Shown here piece by piece: positions 16,109-25,886 of a DNA stretch of 64,000 bases (within the stretch, counting starts at the first letter, position 1; each line of letters opens with the position of its first letter). Position numbers and translations under genes: made by a program. Source of the stretch: Halobacillus aidingensis (GTDB lineage Bacteria; Bacillota; Bacilli; Bacillales; Halobacillaceae); NCBI RefSeq assembly GCF_900104185.1, contig NZ_FNIZ01000001.1, positions 191,374-255,373 of the forward strand. Direction: 5' to 3'. The notes under the pieces are model-generated. The model ran no database searches and was not told the DNA's origin. It worked only from the letters and a program-made list of their open reading frames with translations.

Positions 16109-17109
16109 TTCTGAAATTCCTGGCTGAACGAATCAGTTGGATTCTGCTGATCGTGATCCTCCAGCTGCTCGCCTTGTTTGTTGCGTTCGTTGATCAGACC
16201 GTACCGCTTTCGGCCATGCTCTACTACATATTGTTATCAGGACTTCTCGTCATCCTTTTCCTTTTCATCCGCTACAGCAAAGAAACCCGCTTCTATACGG
16301 AACTGGAAGAGCGGGACAACGACCTCGACTTGACGACATTCCCTGAAGCGGACAGTCCTTTTGAAGCGGTAATTGAGACAAATGTGCGTGATCAGATGGA
16401 ACGGTTGATGCAGGAAGCTTCCCGTAACCAGAGTCTTCTCGAACAGGAAAAAGACGAGCTGTTATCATGGATTCATGAAGTGAAAACACCCATGACTGCA
16501 ATGCGGTTGATCATCGACCGTATCGATGACTTCAAGCTGAAGTCACAGCTGACCTTCGAGTGGATGCGTATCCACCTGCTTCTTGATCAGCAGCTGCATC
16601 AGAAGCGGATTCCTTTTATCGAAAACGACCTTTATATAGAACAAGTGGAGCTTGAGCCGCTGTTATTCAATGAGATCAAATCGCTACGGTCATGGTGCAT
16701 GCAAAAAGGGATCGGCTTTGATATTGATCTACAAGCTGAAACCGTGTTGACAGATGCGAAATGGTTCGCATTCATATGCAGACAGCTGATGACGAATGCG
16801 ATTAAATACAGTGAGAAATCGGAAATTACGATCGCAAGTACGGAAGAAGCCGGCCGCGTACAGCTTACGATCCAGGATGAGGGACGCGGCATCGACCCGA
16901 GGGACCTTCCACGAATTTTTGAAAAAGGGTTCACTTCAACGACGGAACATCAGGATCAAGCCGCTACCGGCATGGGCCTTTACTTGACTGACCGGATCCG
17001 AAAAGCGTTGAAGATTGACATCGATGTGGAATCCGAACTCGGAAAAGGCACAACCTTCACCCTCAGCTTCCCAAAACCGAATGAATTTACGAAGCTTGGG
17101 AGCATGTGA
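16105..17109 (+). CDS. bceS: Intramembrane-sensing histidine kinase BceS
   Basis: A 334-residue kinase with two N-terminal membrane helices joined by a very short outer loop (residues 10-55), so it has no extracellular sensor domain. The phospho-histidine is H124 in SWIHEVKTPMTAM. ATPase motifs are QLMTNAIKYS, DEGRGIDPRDL and GMGLYLT. Kinases of this class depend on the cognate transporter for signal input. It overlaps bceR by four bases, and a palindrome covers its stop codon. Confidence 0.94.
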   Translation: MILKFLAERISWILLIVILQLLALFVAFVDQTVPLSAMLYYILLSGLLVILFLFIRYSKETRFYTELEERDNDLDLTTFPEADSPFEAVIETNVRDQMERLMQEASRNQSLLEQEKDELLSWIHEVKTPMTAMRLIIDRIDDFKLKSQLTFEWMRIHLLLDQQLHQKRIPFIENDLYIEQVELEPLLFNEIKSLRSWCMQKGIGFDIDLQAETVLTDAKWFAFICRQLMTNAIKYSEKSEITIASTEEAGRVQLTIQDEGRGIDPRDLPRIFEKGFTSTTEHQDQAATGMGLYLTDRIRKALKIDIDVESELGKGTTFTLSFPKPNEFTKLGSM

Positions 17110-17126
17110 CGAAACTGTCACATGCT
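17101..17126 (+). promoter_or_regulatory. Palindrome between bceS and bceA, probable BceR operator
   Basis: AGCATGTGAC-GAAACT-GTCACATGCT is a perfect 10-bp inverted repeat about 85 bases before bceA, about the position of the BceR site upstream of B. subtilis bceA. No T run follows directly, which argues against a simple terminator. Confidence 0.55.
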
Positions 17127-17208
17127 TCCGTCATTTTGTTAGATGAATCGAAGGAAAAAGATTTCCAGTGGTTCTACAATGAAGTCATAGAATGAAGGGG
17201 GTAACGAA

Positions 17209-17970
17209 ATGAGTTTACTAGACGCACGAAAGATTCATAAAAGTTACGGAAACAAGTTTATGAAACAGCACGTCTTAGAGGGCATCGACCTTTCCATCCA
17301 GCTTGGTGAGTTCGTCACGATCATGGGCGCGTCAGGATCGGGAAAAACGACGCTCCTCAATGTATTATCCTCCATCGACCGCGTCAGTCACGGGACGATT
17401 ACGATCGACGGTCAGGAGATTACGAGTCAAAAAGATAAGCAGCTTGCTGAGTTCCGCAAGCATCATCTCGGCTTTATTTTTCAGGAGTACAATCTATTAG
17501 ATACATTGACGGTCAAAGAGAACATCCTCCTCCCTCTATCGATTTCCAAAGTGTCCAAAAAAGAGGCCCAGGCGAAATTCGATTCGGTAGCGAAGGAACT
17601 AGGCATCGAAGACGTCCAAAATAAATACCCGAATGAGATTTCTGGTGGTCAGAAACAGCGCACCTCAGCCGCACGAGCATTCATCCACGAACCGAGCATC
17701 ATTTTCGCCGATGAACCAACGGGGGCGCTCGATTCAAAATCTGCTTCCGACCTTTTAGATAAACTGAGCGAACTGAATGCAAAGCGTGAAGCGACGATTG
17801 CGATGGTCACCCACGATCCTGTCGCCGCAAGCTACAGCAGCCGCGTCATCTTCATCAGAGATGGACAGATTTATACGCAGCTCAATAAAGGCGACCAGAC
17901 GAGGCAGACGTTCTTGAAGGACATCATGAAGACCCAAGGTGTGCTTGGCGGTGTGCAGTATGAACATTAA
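17209..17970 (+). CDS. bceA: ABC transporter ATPase BceA
   Basis: A 253-residue ATPase of the MacB/BceA group. Walker A is GASGSGKTT (about 39-47), the signature is [14 protein letters not shown] and Walker B is [20 protein letters not shown] precedes the ATG. It overlaps bceB by eleven bases, so the two are translationally coupled. Together they free lipid II-cycle intermediates from bacitracin-type peptides. Confidence 0.95.
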   Translation: MSLLDARKIHKSYGNKFMKQHVLEGIDLSIQLGEFVTIMGASGSGKTTLLNVLSSIDRVSHGTITIDGQEITSQKDKQLAEFRKHHLGFIFQEYNLLDTLTVKENILLPLSISKVSKKEAQAKFDSVAKELGIEDVQNKYPNEISGGQKQRTSAARAFIHEPSIIFADEPTGALDSKSASDLLDKLSELNAKREATIAMVTHDPVAASYSSRVIFIRDGQIYTQLNKGDQTRQTFLKDIMKTQGVLGGVQYEH

Positions 17971-19903
17971 TCAGCTCATCTTACGCAACTTGAAAAAGAA
18001 CCTGAAAAACTACTACCTCTATGTATTTGCACTCATTTTCAGTGTCGCGTTGTACTTTTCGTTCGTCACCTTACAGTATGACCCCTCGATGAGTCAGGAA
18101 GGATCGATCAAAGGCGAAGCAGCAGTCAGGGTCGCATCCATTTTACTGATTGCTATCGTTGCCATCTTTTTGCTGTATGCCAATGCGTTGTTCATCAAAA
18201 GAAGAAGTAAGGAAATCGGCTTGTTCCAGCTGATCGGCATGACGAAAAACCGCATCGCACGCATTTTAGGCATCGAAAACTTGATCATTTATTTCGGGTC
18301 CCTGGCCGTCGGAATTTTTATCGGCTTTGCGATTTCCAAGTTGATACTGATGAGCTTTTTCCGTGTGGTCGGGGTTGATGAAATCGCTGAGCTCAACTTT
18401 TCCACCCAGGCCTTTTTCCAGACGCTGATCGTTTTCGCCGGGATCTATCTCGTCATCATGGCGACGAACTATCTATTCATTCACAGACAGTCAATCCTTT
18501 CCCTTTTCCGTGTTACTTCAAGCGCTCAAGGAAAAGTGAAGAAGCTGTCGGTTTGGGAACATCTGATGGGCCTGCTCGGCATCGGATTGATTGCATCCGG
18601 ATACTATTTGTCTTCCCAGCTGTTTGAAGGCAGCATTACGACGATCAACGGCTTTTACTTGGCCATGCTTTATATCCTAGGCTCAGTCATTGTCGGAACG
18701 TACTTTTTGTATAAAGGGTCGGTCCGCTTCGTTTCCAATTTGATCCGCAAAAATAAAAACGGCTATCTGAATATCAATGAAGTGCTTTCCCTGTCGTCCG
18801 TCATGTTCCGGATGAAGTCGAACGCCTTTTTGCTGACCGTGATTACGACGGTGTCCGCGCTTGCGATCAGCCTGCTTTCGCTTATGTATATTTCCTACTA
18901 TTCGGCAGAAAAATTAGCCGAGACGACGGTACCAGATGATTTTGCCATCATTGAACCCGAAAAGGCGGATGGCTTTATGGACCGACTAGAAAAGGAAGGC
19001 ATCGCCTATACAGAAAATCAAATCCCTGTATATGAAGCAGAATTCAACGTTAAAGACATCCTCGATGCGAATTTGGAAGAGTTGAACTTCAACACCGAAA
19101 AGACAACCTTCCCCGTCATCAGTGAAGTCCAGACAGACGGAATCGAACTCGATGAAGGAGAAATGAAGCTCACAGGCTATACGGATTTAATGCAGTCCTT
19201 CATCTCCCTTCATGATGGAGGGACGGCACAAATTTTATTGGACGGTAACTGGCGCGAACTGGAATATCAAGGGTTGGAAGAAGAGTATTTGCTCTCTTCC
19301 TATTACGTGGCAGGCGGTCTTCCGATCGGCGTCGTTGATGAAGCGTTGTTTGAAGAACTGAGCCAAAACTATAACCCTGAGATCCAGACAAAATCCAATC
19401 TTTATACAGGTGTAAACCTTGAAGATTCAAGTAAACAAGAGAAAGCTTACGAGATATTTGCTGATATGGGACTCGATGAAGGGAGAGACAACGGCTCCCA
19501 GTGGCACAGCGCCATGTCTCAAAAACAAAACATGGGGCTCGTCATGTTTATCGTCGGCTTCCTAGGCCTCACTTTCCTAATCACCTCCGGTTGTGTGCTT
19601 TACTTCAAGCAGATGGACGAAGGTGAAGACGAAAAAGGAAGTTATACGATTCTAAGAAAACTCGGCTTCACCCGCGGCGACCTCCTACGGGGAATTCAAG
19701 GAAAGCAGCTGTTTAATTTCGGCATTCCGCTACTGATCGGTCTCCCGCACAGCTACTTTGCCGTCCAATCGGGCTGGTTCTTTTTCGGCACCGAACTATG
19801 GACCCCGATGCTGATCGTCATGGGGCTCTACACCGCTTTCTATTCAATTTTCGGACTGCTGTCTGTTCTTTATTACAAAAAAATCATTAAAGAGGCGCTC
19901 TGA
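17960..19903 (+). CDS. bceB: ABC transporter permease BceB
   Basis: A 647-residue permease with about ten membrane helices and a large outer domain of some 200 residues between helices VII and VIII (about 310-530), the arrangement specific to Bce-type transporters. FtsX-like regions flank it. The start [20 protein letters not shown] is inside the end of bceA. It is both resistance pump and sensor for BceS. It is the last gene of the module and ends in a hairpin. Which peptide is recognised cannot be read from the sequence. Confidence 0.94.
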   Translation: MNINQLILRNLKKNLKNYYLYVFALIFSVALYFSFVTLQYDPSMSQEGSIKGEAAVRVASILLIAIVAIFLLYANALFIKRRSKEIGLFQLIGMTKNRIARILGIENLIIYFGSLAVGIFIGFAISKLILMSFFRVVGVDEIAELNFSTQAFFQTLIVFAGIYLVIMATNYLFIHRQSILSLFRVTSSAQGKVKKLSVWEHLMGLLGIGLIASGYYLSSQLFEGSITTINGFYLAMLYILGSVIVGTYFLYKGSVRFVSNLIRKNKNGYLNINEVLSLSSVMFRMKSNAFLLTVITTVSALAISLLSLMYISYYSAEKLAETTVPDDFAIIEPEKADGFMDRLEKEGIAYTENQIPVYEAEFNVKDILDANLEELNFNTEKTTFPVISEVQTDGIELDEGEMKLTGYTDLMQSFISLHDGGTAQILLDGNWRELEYQGLEEEYLLSSYYVAGGLPIGVVDEALFEELSQNYNPEIQTKSNLYTGVNLEDSSKQEKAYEIFADMGLDEGRDNGSQWHSAMSQKQNMGLVMFIVGFLGLTFLITSGCVLYFKQMDEGEDEKGSYTILRKLGFTRGDLLRGIQGKQLFNFGIPLLIGLPHSYFAVQSGWFFFGTELWTPMLIVMGLYTAFYSIFGLLSVLYYKKIIKEAL

Positions 19904-19917
19904 TGAGTGCCTCTTTT
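19891..19917 (+). terminator. bceB terminator
   Basis: GAGGCGCTC/GAGTGCCTC stem with TGAT loop followed by TTTTCT; the stem overlaps the bceB stop codon. Confidence 0.7.
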
Positions 19918-19964
19918 CTATTCCGAAGGATGTTCTGGTATAGTAAAAGAACGAGGTGAAAACT

Positions 19965-20585
19965 ATGGACGCAAAAACCATTTTTGAGACAGTGAAAAAA
20001 CACAACCCCTCTGTTCTCGGACACGAACAGTTCCGTAAGTTCGCTGTCCTTTTACCGATTATCGAAAAAAACAATGAGCTTCATGTCGTTTTCGAAGTGC
20101 GTTCTCATCAGCTCAGAAGACAGCCCGGTGAGATTTGTTTCCCAGGTGGAAAAATTGATCCTGAGGACCCTTCTGCCAAACAGGCCGCCATCCGGGAGAC
20201 GGAAGAGGAATTAGGCGTCAAGTCTGGACAGTTCACAGAAGTCCATCCGCTCGACTACCTGATTTCCCCCTTCGGCATGATCGTCTACACGTTTGCAGGG
20301 TATTTAGATGTGACAGAAGACGAACTCATTCGCAACCCCGATGAAGTCCGTGAAGTGTTTACGGTGCCGCTTTCCTTTTTCATGGAAAATGGACCGCGCA
20401 TCCATTACGTACATTTCGAAGCCCAGCCGGAAGCGAATTTTCCATTTGATTTGATTCCCGGCGGAGAAGAATACAACTGGCGGACGCGTCAGCTTGAGGA
20501 ATATTTTTATATATACGGAGATAAAGTGATTTGGGGGATGACAGCAAGGATCGTTTCCCATTTTGTGGATGTCTTGAAAAAATAA
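19965..20585 (+). CDS. Nudix hydrolase, CoA pyrophosphatase type
   Basis: A 206-residue Nudix protein. The region VRSHQLRRQPGEICFPGGKI carries the extra motif found in coenzyme A diphosphatases (NUDT7/YeaB type), followed by the Nudix core with RETEEELG. Such enzymes cleave CoA or its damaged forms to phosphopantetheine and ADP. The ATG at 19965 lies seven bases after GAGGTG. It is monocistronic and closed by a long terminator. Confidence 0.85.
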   Translation: MDAKTIFETVKKHNPSVLGHEQFRKFAVLLPIIEKNNELHVVFEVRSHQLRRQPGEICFPGGKIDPEDPSAKQAAIRETEEELGVKSGQFTEVHPLDYLISPFGMIVYTFAGYLDVTEDELIRNPDEVREVFTVPLSFFMENGPRIHYVHFEAQPEANFPFDLIPGGEEYNWRTRQLEEYFYIYGDKVIWGMTARIVSHFVDVLKK

Positions 20586-20588
20586 AAA

Positions 20589-20633
20589 AGGTGCCTGCCT
20601 ATGTTCTACAGAACATAGGCAGGCATCTTTTTT
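20589..20633 (+). terminator. Long-stem terminator
   Basis: A 16-bp perfect stem from GTGCCTGCCTATGTTC to GAACATAGGCAGGCAT with TACA loop, then TTTTTT. Confidence 0.9.
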
Positions 20634-20707
20634 ATCCATCCCATCATGTCTTCAAAATCCTTGAAGCTTGATATTCCCTTTACGAACTTCCTTTCATTTC
20701 CCCCTCC

Positions 20708-21619
20708 CTAGTTCAGCCCCTCATACTCTTCCTTGATTACACCAATAATCGTCCCGAGCGTCTGACCTTTGAAGTTGTCAGGCACAGACTTCCCTGTAGG
20801 ATTAGCGTAGTAAAGCGCTTCTTTCTCTTCACTATATTCAAAGCCTAAGGCGCTCAGGGCTACTTCCAATTGACGAGGATTCGCTTCCACTCCCGTCTGC
20901 TCCTTGAAGTAATCCGTTGGGTAAACCCACACGTCTACATCATCCGCTCCTGTATGGACAACAAACAAATCATTCTCATAATGGGAAATCCACTGTTCTT
21001 TTGAAAAAAGCGCAACGCCTGTACCTTCAAGCCCGGATATGCCTGCCAAATTGATGCCGAAGATAGCGTTGATCATCTTCCTTATTTCATCGCCGGACAT
21101 TTTTCCATCGAAGGCCTCCCAGTATAAGTCCATCACTTCTATCTTTTCCATGTTGGTGATAGCCTCATCACTGACCTCTTCATCAAGTGCTTGTCTCACC
21201 AACCCGAGAACATCGTCAGAGTAGGTGCTTGTCTGCTTGCCGGCACCAAGATCAGACACCGCCTCAAGGTCAATGCCATATACGTCATTGACGATGTCAC
21301 GAATATCTTTTGACTTCACTTTTTTGTAGTAACTCTCCAAGTAAAGATCCATCGCTTCCACTTTGCTTAAGGCTTCAATCTTTTCTAGGGCATCTTTGAA
21401 AGGAAGCCATTCTTGCTCCTCTTTACACAATTGAATGTATAGTCGTACGGTCGCTTCTGCGGAATACTTCAAATCCTCCGTCAAATTCATCTCACTCTTC
21501 CAACTTTTCGCTTCCGCTTCGTCAGGTCCAAAAGTACAAGCCCCCATGATGGCAAGAGACAATACTGTGATGATGATGGTCATCGATCCCTTCTTTTTTT
21601 TCTTAAACGAGTTGAACAT
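20708..21619 (-). CDS. Lipoprotein with internally repeated domain
   Basis: A 303-residue protein with a basic N-terminus (FNSFKKKKKG), a hydrophobic signal and a lipobox-like IMGAC. Two tandem copies of about 45 residues follow: SKVEAMDLYLESYYKKVKSK... and EKIEVMDLYWEAFDGKMSGD..., each continuing into a helix and YGIDL or FGINL. The C-terminal third is unrelated. The ATG at 21619 has GGAGGG six bases upstream. I do not recognise the family; a membrane-anchored surface protein is the safe reading. Confidence 0.75.
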   Translation of the reverse strand: MFNSFKKKKKGSMTIIITVLSLAIMGACTFGPDEAEAKSWKSEMNLTEDLKYSAEATVRLYIQLCKEEQEWLPFKDALEKIEALSKVEAMDLYLESYYKKVKSKDIRDIVNDVYGIDLEAVSDLGAGKQTSTYSDDVLGLVRQALDEEVSDEAITNMEKIEVMDLYWEAFDGKMSGDEIRKMINAIFGINLAGISGLEGTGVALFSKEQWISHYENDLFVVHTGADDVDVWVYPTDYFKEQTGVEANPRQLEVALSALGFEYSEEKEALYYANPTGKSVPDNFKGQTLGTIIGVIKEEYEGLN

Positions 21620-21760
21620 TGTATACCCTCCGTGAGTGTTTTGCTGCGGGTTCTCAATGTAGACGCCGGGATGTGACAGGATTCTCTGAAGGCACCGTCT
21701 ACCGTTGCTCATATCTATGTTTACTATACCTGTTCTTGTCGAATAAAGGAAAGTGATAAC

Positions 21761-22309
21761 TTAATTTTTTACAAACTCTTCAAGTTCCTCAATGGTAAAG
21801 TGACCGGCAACGGAAAATCCACGCCCCTTTCCATAAGGTTTTACGACAATAGTTCCCATACTAGGAATGGCGCCAAACGCAATACCTTTTGGAAAGCTGT
21901 GGGCTATTATGAACCGGTTTGCTCCTTCAGGTGGTGCCTGTTCAAGATAATCAGAAAGACGTGTAAGGATAGCGGATTGCATGTAAGGAGGAATTGGGGT
22001 GTTGAGCTGATAAACAGTGGACCAAAAGGGATCACTCAGCGTTTGTTCTGCACCGAACGCACGCATGGCGGATTCTTTCGCGCGGCAAAAGGGACTAGTG
22101 AAGACGGGGAAAGCGACAGGGATGTTCCACCTGCGAATCGCGTTTCCGTACCTTTCTGCCTGAGTTCTCCCTTTTTCCGATAGGTTCCGCTGTGCCGAAC
22201 AGTCTTGGAACGAAAAATCAGGCTGATCCACTCCGACATTCGCTTCTCCATGGCGGACATACAGTGTGTACCCTCCCTCTTGCAACTTTTCCAATAAGAC
22301 TTGATCCAT
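21761..22309 (-). CDS. Histidine phosphatase family protein
   Basis: A 182-residue protein of the phosphoglycerate-mutase-like superfamily. YVRHGEAN near the N-terminus holds the phospho-histidine, FTSPFCRAKESA the second arginine motif, and IIAHSF near the C-terminus the second histidine. The ATG at 22309 follows AAGGGGTG. Substrate unknown; it is cytoplasmic by sequence. Confidence 0.8.
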   Translation of the reverse strand: MDQVLLEKLQEGGYTLYVRHGEANVGVDQPDFSFQDCSAQRNLSEKGRTQAERYGNAIRRWNIPVAFPVFTSPFCRAKESAMRAFGAEQTLSDPFWSTVYQLNTPIPPYMQSAILTRLSDYLEQAPPEGANRFIIAHSFPKGIAFGAIPSMGTIVVKPYGKGRGFSVAGHFTIEELEEFVKN

Positions 22310-22358
22310 ATGACACACCCCTTTTTCATTATTTTATTCTGAATAGATTTCGTCTGTG

Positions 22359-22396
22359 TGAAAAAAAAGAATCCCCATAACATAACGGGGATTCTT
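22359..22396 (-). terminator. Terminator of the LppM-like gene
   Basis: AAGAATCCCC/GGGGATTCTT stem with T run on the minus strand. Confidence 0.8.
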
Positions 22397-23093
22397 AATC
22401 ATTTTTCTTTTTTCTTTTTTTAAATAGAAATACGAGAAGAAAAAGAAGGAAATTTCCAGCAACCGCTGCGATGATTATGTTTTTTACGTTCGGCACGACC
22501 ATCTCCACCATTACATTCGTTTCACCAGCTGTCCGGATGTCCCATTGCAATTCATCCCCATCCACACGATCGGCGTTGTGCGACTTCGGTTTTAGAGGAA
22601 GGTCGAGTGTAAACGTGAAATCAAGCTGATCCGCGACGAGAGATTGCATCCCGCCGATCACACCAGAGTTCGAGAGGTCGAGCGCTGCTTCCACTTTATA
22701 CGTCGTTGTAAAAAGCCCACCTTCAGTCGTCATCTCAACAGGAATATTGCCAATCGCAGGCGCCACCCCTGCTTCCGTCATTCCGCCGGACACAGGGAGA
22801 AGTTCCAGCTCCTGCACATCCTCGAATTCCTTTTTGGCCCGAAAACCAGTAAAACCATTCTCCTCATAGAATTCCACTTCGTAACCTTTTGACTCAAGCT
22901 CTCCAGAAACAGAGTTCATCATATTTTCAGCCCGGTCTCCGAAGCGATTCAGTGCCTCTTTTTCGACGCCTGCTGTAACCGTATGTTCGCCGCTTCCGTC
23001 CTTATTGATCTTCAGCTTGAGGTCCCCTTCTACGCAGGCGGTTAAAAGAGTTAACAAAAGGAGCAGCATAAAAACTTGTCCCGTCTTTCTCAT
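22395..23093 (-). CDS. LppM/DUF3153-like lipoprotein with C-terminal membrane helix
   Basis: A 232-residue surface protein. The signal ends in LLTAC (C20). The body is beta-rich with DLKLKINKDGSGEHT at its start, as in LppM-domain proteins. A hydrophobic helix at about 204-222 is followed by a positively charged tail KKRKKKND. It would thus be held by lipid at one end and a membrane helix at the other. Function unknown in Bacillaceae. Confidence 0.8.
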   Translation of the reverse strand: MRKTGQVFMLLLLLTLLTACVEGDLKLKINKDGSGEHTVTAGVEKEALNRFGDRAENMMNSVSGELESKGYEVEFYEENGFTGFRAKKEFEDVQELELLPVSGGMTEAGVAPAIGNIPVEMTTEGGLFTTTYKVEAALDLSNSGVIGGMQSLVADQLDFTFTLDLPLKPKSHNADRVDGDELQWDIRTAGETNVMVEMVVPNVKNIIIAAVAGNFLLFLLVFLFKKRKKKND

Positions 23094-23143
23094 GGGGTGG
23101 TCCCCTCCTTCATCTGATTTATATGTAAGAAATCATGCTTTCA

Positions 23144-23243
23144 TTGATAAATCCTGAATTCAGCCGATAAATCCTACATTTAACTGATATATTCCCTGTT
23201 AAATTGATATATCCGCAAATTGATCGATATCACAACTGGATAA
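23144..23243. repeat. Five tandem 20-bp degenerate repeats
   Basis: Units begin at 23144, 23164, 23184, 23204 and 23224, each starting with a variant of YTGATAWATCC (for example CCGATAAATCCTACATTTAA). The last unit is more diverged. They lie between two divergently oriented genes. Confidence 0.75.
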
Positions 23244-23333
23244 AAGCTATGCCATTTATTTTACCATGATATGGGAAGCATCACCTGCATGTTTACAAGC
23301 CTTGTGGAAAAGATAAATGCAGGAGGGATCAGC

Positions 23334-23675
23334 ATGAACGATTTGACGATTGAAGAATTCAACCAGCAATTACAGCAGTGGCACGGCGAAAACATCCGCA
23401 TCAAAAAACACGAACTACGGGATGAAGATACCATTACGATGAACCTTGACCACATATCTTATGAGACTCACACGCGCCGGCTCGATGAATACACACCAAT
23501 GCACGCGCTCTACTTACATGGACAAGGACAGACAGAAACCGATGCGCAAAGCGCTCAGCCCCTGCCCTCAGCCTACTATGAAATTCCATTGGAGGATACG
23601 ACACGGTATCAGTTCTTGAATGACCGCTTCACATTGGAGACTGCTCGGGGGACCTATACAATTGAAAAAGAATAA
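23334..23675 (+). CDS. Conserved-looking hypothetical protein
   Basis: A 113-residue, acidic, soluble protein starting MNDLTIEEFNQQLQQW. GGAGGG precedes the ATG at 23334 and a terminator follows the stop. It has no signal peptide, cysteine pattern or motif that I recognise; the second half (YYEIPLEDTTRYQFLNDRFT) looks beta-rich. Confidence 0.75.
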   Translation: MNDLTIEEFNQQLQQWHGENIRIKKHELRDEDTITMNLDHISYETHTRRLDEYTPMHALYLHGQGQTETDAQSAQPLPSAYYEIPLEDTTRYQFLNDRFTLETARGTYTIEKE

Positions 23676-23679
23676 AGCA

Positions 23680-23713
23680 AAAAGGACGTCTTTTAGCGGA
23701 GGCGTCCTTTTTT
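23680..23713 (+). terminator. Terminator after the 113-residue protein gene
   Basis: AAAGGACG/CGTCCTTT stem followed by T residues, between convergent genes. Confidence 0.75.
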
Positions 23714-23732
23714 AAGTTCTTATTTTTGGATT

Positions 23733-24101
23733 CTAAAACTTAAACCCGATCACAACTAAATCGACGGCATCCACGCCCGAACCATTTTCTGCTTCCGCTT
23801 TTATCCCAAGGCCCAGCCCCGGCACATTATAGGTACGGTTGAACCTTTCTCCCGGATAAACCGTAATCTGATCGAGGGTTAAAAAACTGACCTGATTGAC
23901 TTTCATAAGTAACTTGAACGTGACGGCTCCTTCTGAGACCACCCGGTTTCCTCCAGCCACCCGAATCGTATAAAAAGGGCTGACATCGATGCCCGCCGGA
24001 TATTCTTCCGTCAAATCGACCGTTTGTCCTTCCTCGATGACCTGCCCGCCTGGTTCTGTGACGAAAAGAAGACGATTACCTGAAGTGATTCTGTGGGACA
24101 T
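23733..24101 (-). CDS. Hypothetical beta-rich protein
   Basis: A 122-residue protein, MSHRITSGNRLLFVTEPGGQ at the start, with many short strands and turns (VAGGNRVVSEGAVTFKLLMK) and no charged helices. It has no signal peptide. The second of two close ATG codons, at 24101, is better spaced from GGAGGA. I do not recognise a family. Confidence 0.7.
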   Translation of the reverse strand: MSHRITSGNRLLFVTEPGGQVIEEGQTVDLTEEYPAGIDVSPFYTIRVAGGNRVVSEGAVTFKLLMKVNQVSFLTLDQITVYPGERFNRTYNVPGLGLGIKAEAENGSGVDAVDLVVIGFKF

Positions 24102-24299
24102 CCTCATTCCTCCCCCATTTACTCATAATTTATCCTATGTGAGCCCCCCTGGATACGGAAGGTCTTAGAAACATATTTCAACAAAAGTTCCTATTTTCCA
24201 AATGGAGGAAATGAATTTCCTATAGAGAATGGTATAGAAGGGGACACACCAGGGACAACCTTCACGAATCCCGAAAACTTTATTATAAGGAGACAGGGA

Positions 24300-25799
24300 A
24301 TGATTAATTTCAAAAAGTGGTTCGTCGTTTTTACTGCCTTTTTTCTCACCGTACCATCTGTCAGTTTGGCCGGGTCGATCAAGGATGGTTCCTCGGGTAA
24401 CCCCGGCGAATGGTATGTCGGAACAACCCCTTCCTCAATTGCTGCCAACTCCCACCCCATCCTTTTTGTACATGGATTGAACAGCTCCTCTGACACTTGG
24501 TATGAAAATAATAATATGTATGCCACAGCCTATCAAAACGGATACGAAACAGCTTTCATTGATCTAAATGCTGGAAAAAGCATGTGGGATAACGGAGCTC
24601 TTTTAGCTCAAAAAGTACAGGAGGTCTACAACTACTTCGGTGAAAAAGTTGTCGTCGTCGCTCATAGTAAAGGCGGTGTGGATACCCAGTCCGCCCTCGT
24701 TCATTACGGAGCAGATCCGTATATCGAACGTGTGATCACCTTATCCTCACCCCACCGCGGCTCAGAGCTTGCAGACCTCGCATACAGCAGCTGGGCGGGA
24801 TGGCTTACCGGCATCATAGGAAGTAAAAATGATGGCACATACTCGCTCCAAACCGGCTACATGGACTATTACCGCTCGGTAACAGACAGCCACGCTAATG
24901 TGTACAACACCCCTATTTACACATTGGGAGGAACGAAATGGGGAAATTTTGGAAGCGCTTTATACTGGGGCGGTCTTTATTTGAGTGCCTATGGAAGCAA
25001 TGACGGCGCCGTAACCGTCCAAAGCTCGCGCCTTCCTTACGCTGCTGAAATCAGTGTAGGTAGGTGGAACCATACGACAATCAAAGAAGGTTCCTCTACT
25101 TTCAACCTGTTCAAAAATTACTTAAATGAAGAAACGTTCTATTCAGCTTCTGCCGCAAGCTTCGAGACAGCTGCTGTGACGGAAAGTGCTGAGACACCAG
25201 CAGGCCATTACATCACAGGCGGGGAATATGCCGGGACACATAAGGAAAGTGTAGCGGTTGAAAAGGGCGTGGATTCCGTAACCTTTGACTGGATCAGTGA
25301 CAAAAAAGATACCTCCTTGGCACTCGCATCACCGAGTAAAAAAACATATGCCGACTTTAAGGTGACGGCGGACGATACTGAATTTTTCAAAGGAGCCTAC
25401 CACCACACCCTCACCATTGAAAAACCGGAAGCAGGGAAATGGACGCTCGAAACGAAAGCCGAACAAAAAGAACGCTACCTCCTGAACACGACTTTCGAAA
25501 GCCCAGTCGATGCCATGCTTAGTGGAGAAGTGAAAGGAAATCAAATGAAGGTGAAAGGAAACAAAAAACTGAACGTAAAAACCGATATGACTGTTGAGTA
25601 CTATGATAAAAACGGAAAGTTAAAAGAGAAGAAATTGAAGGCGAAGAAGAATGGGAATGACTTTAAGATCCCAAGCCTTGGTGAAGGCGTCTACAACATG
25701 ACCATCGACGTGAAAGGAACCTATGAAGGTACCCCTCTCGAACGAACTCTCATCCAAACCGTTTACATCGATGACAAAGGCAAACTCTACGCACCATAA
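24300..25799 (+). CDS. Secreted triacylglycerol lipase/esterase with C-terminal beta domains
   Basis: A 499-residue exported alpha/beta hydrolase. A signal peptide ends near SVSLA (residue 24). FVHGLNSSS (57-65) forms the oxyanion region, the nucleophile is S123 in AHSKGG, and the likely acid and base lie in GSNDGAVT and GRWNHTT. The hydrolase ends near residue 280; two beta-rich segments of about 110 residues follow, the last rich in lysine (GNKKLNVKTDMTVEYYDKNG). AAGGAG precedes the ATG. It is monocistronic with its own terminator, and probably acts outside the cell on lipids or esters. Confidence 0.9.
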   Translation: MINFKKWFVVFTAFFLTVPSVSLAGSIKDGSSGNPGEWYVGTTPSSIAANSHPILFVHGLNSSSDTWYENNNMYATAYQNGYETAFIDLNAGKSMWDNGALLAQKVQEVYNYFGEKVVVVAHSKGGVDTQSALVHYGADPYIERVITLSSPHRGSELADLAYSSWAGWLTGIIGSKNDGTYSLQTGYMDYYRSVTDSHANVYNTPIYTLGGTKWGNFGSALYWGGLYLSAYGSNDGAVTVQSSRLPYAAEISVGRWNHTTIKEGSSTFNLFKNYLNEETFYSASAASFETAAVTESAETPAGHYITGGEYAGTHKESVAVEKGVDSVTFDWISDKKDTSLALASPSKKTYADFKVTADDTEFFKGAYHHTLTIEKPEAGKWTLETKAEQKERYLLNTTFESPVDAMLSGEVKGNQMKVKGNKKLNVKTDMTVEYYDKNGKLKEKKLKAKKNGNDFKIPSLGEGVYNMTIDVKGTYEGTPLERTLIQTVYIDDKGKLYAP

Positions 25800-25802
25800 A
25801 CA

Positions 25803-25838
25803 AAAAGACGGTCCCTTTGAAAAGGACCGTCTTTTCCC
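25803..25838 (+). terminator. Lipase terminator
   Basis: AAAAGACGGTCC/GGACCGTCTTTT stem directly after the lipase stop codon. Confidence 0.85.
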
Positions 25839-25875
25839 ATATATTGGTGTACCACGTCATACATTATATGGAAAT
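25833..25875. repeat. ACCAGGTCAT-family repeat, copy 1
   Basis: TTTCCCATATATTGG, then GTACCACGTCATACATTATA and TGGAAAT. The ends form an inverted repeat. It matches the copies at 27131 and 55343. Confidence 0.65.
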
Positions 25876-25886
25876 CATACAACCAC

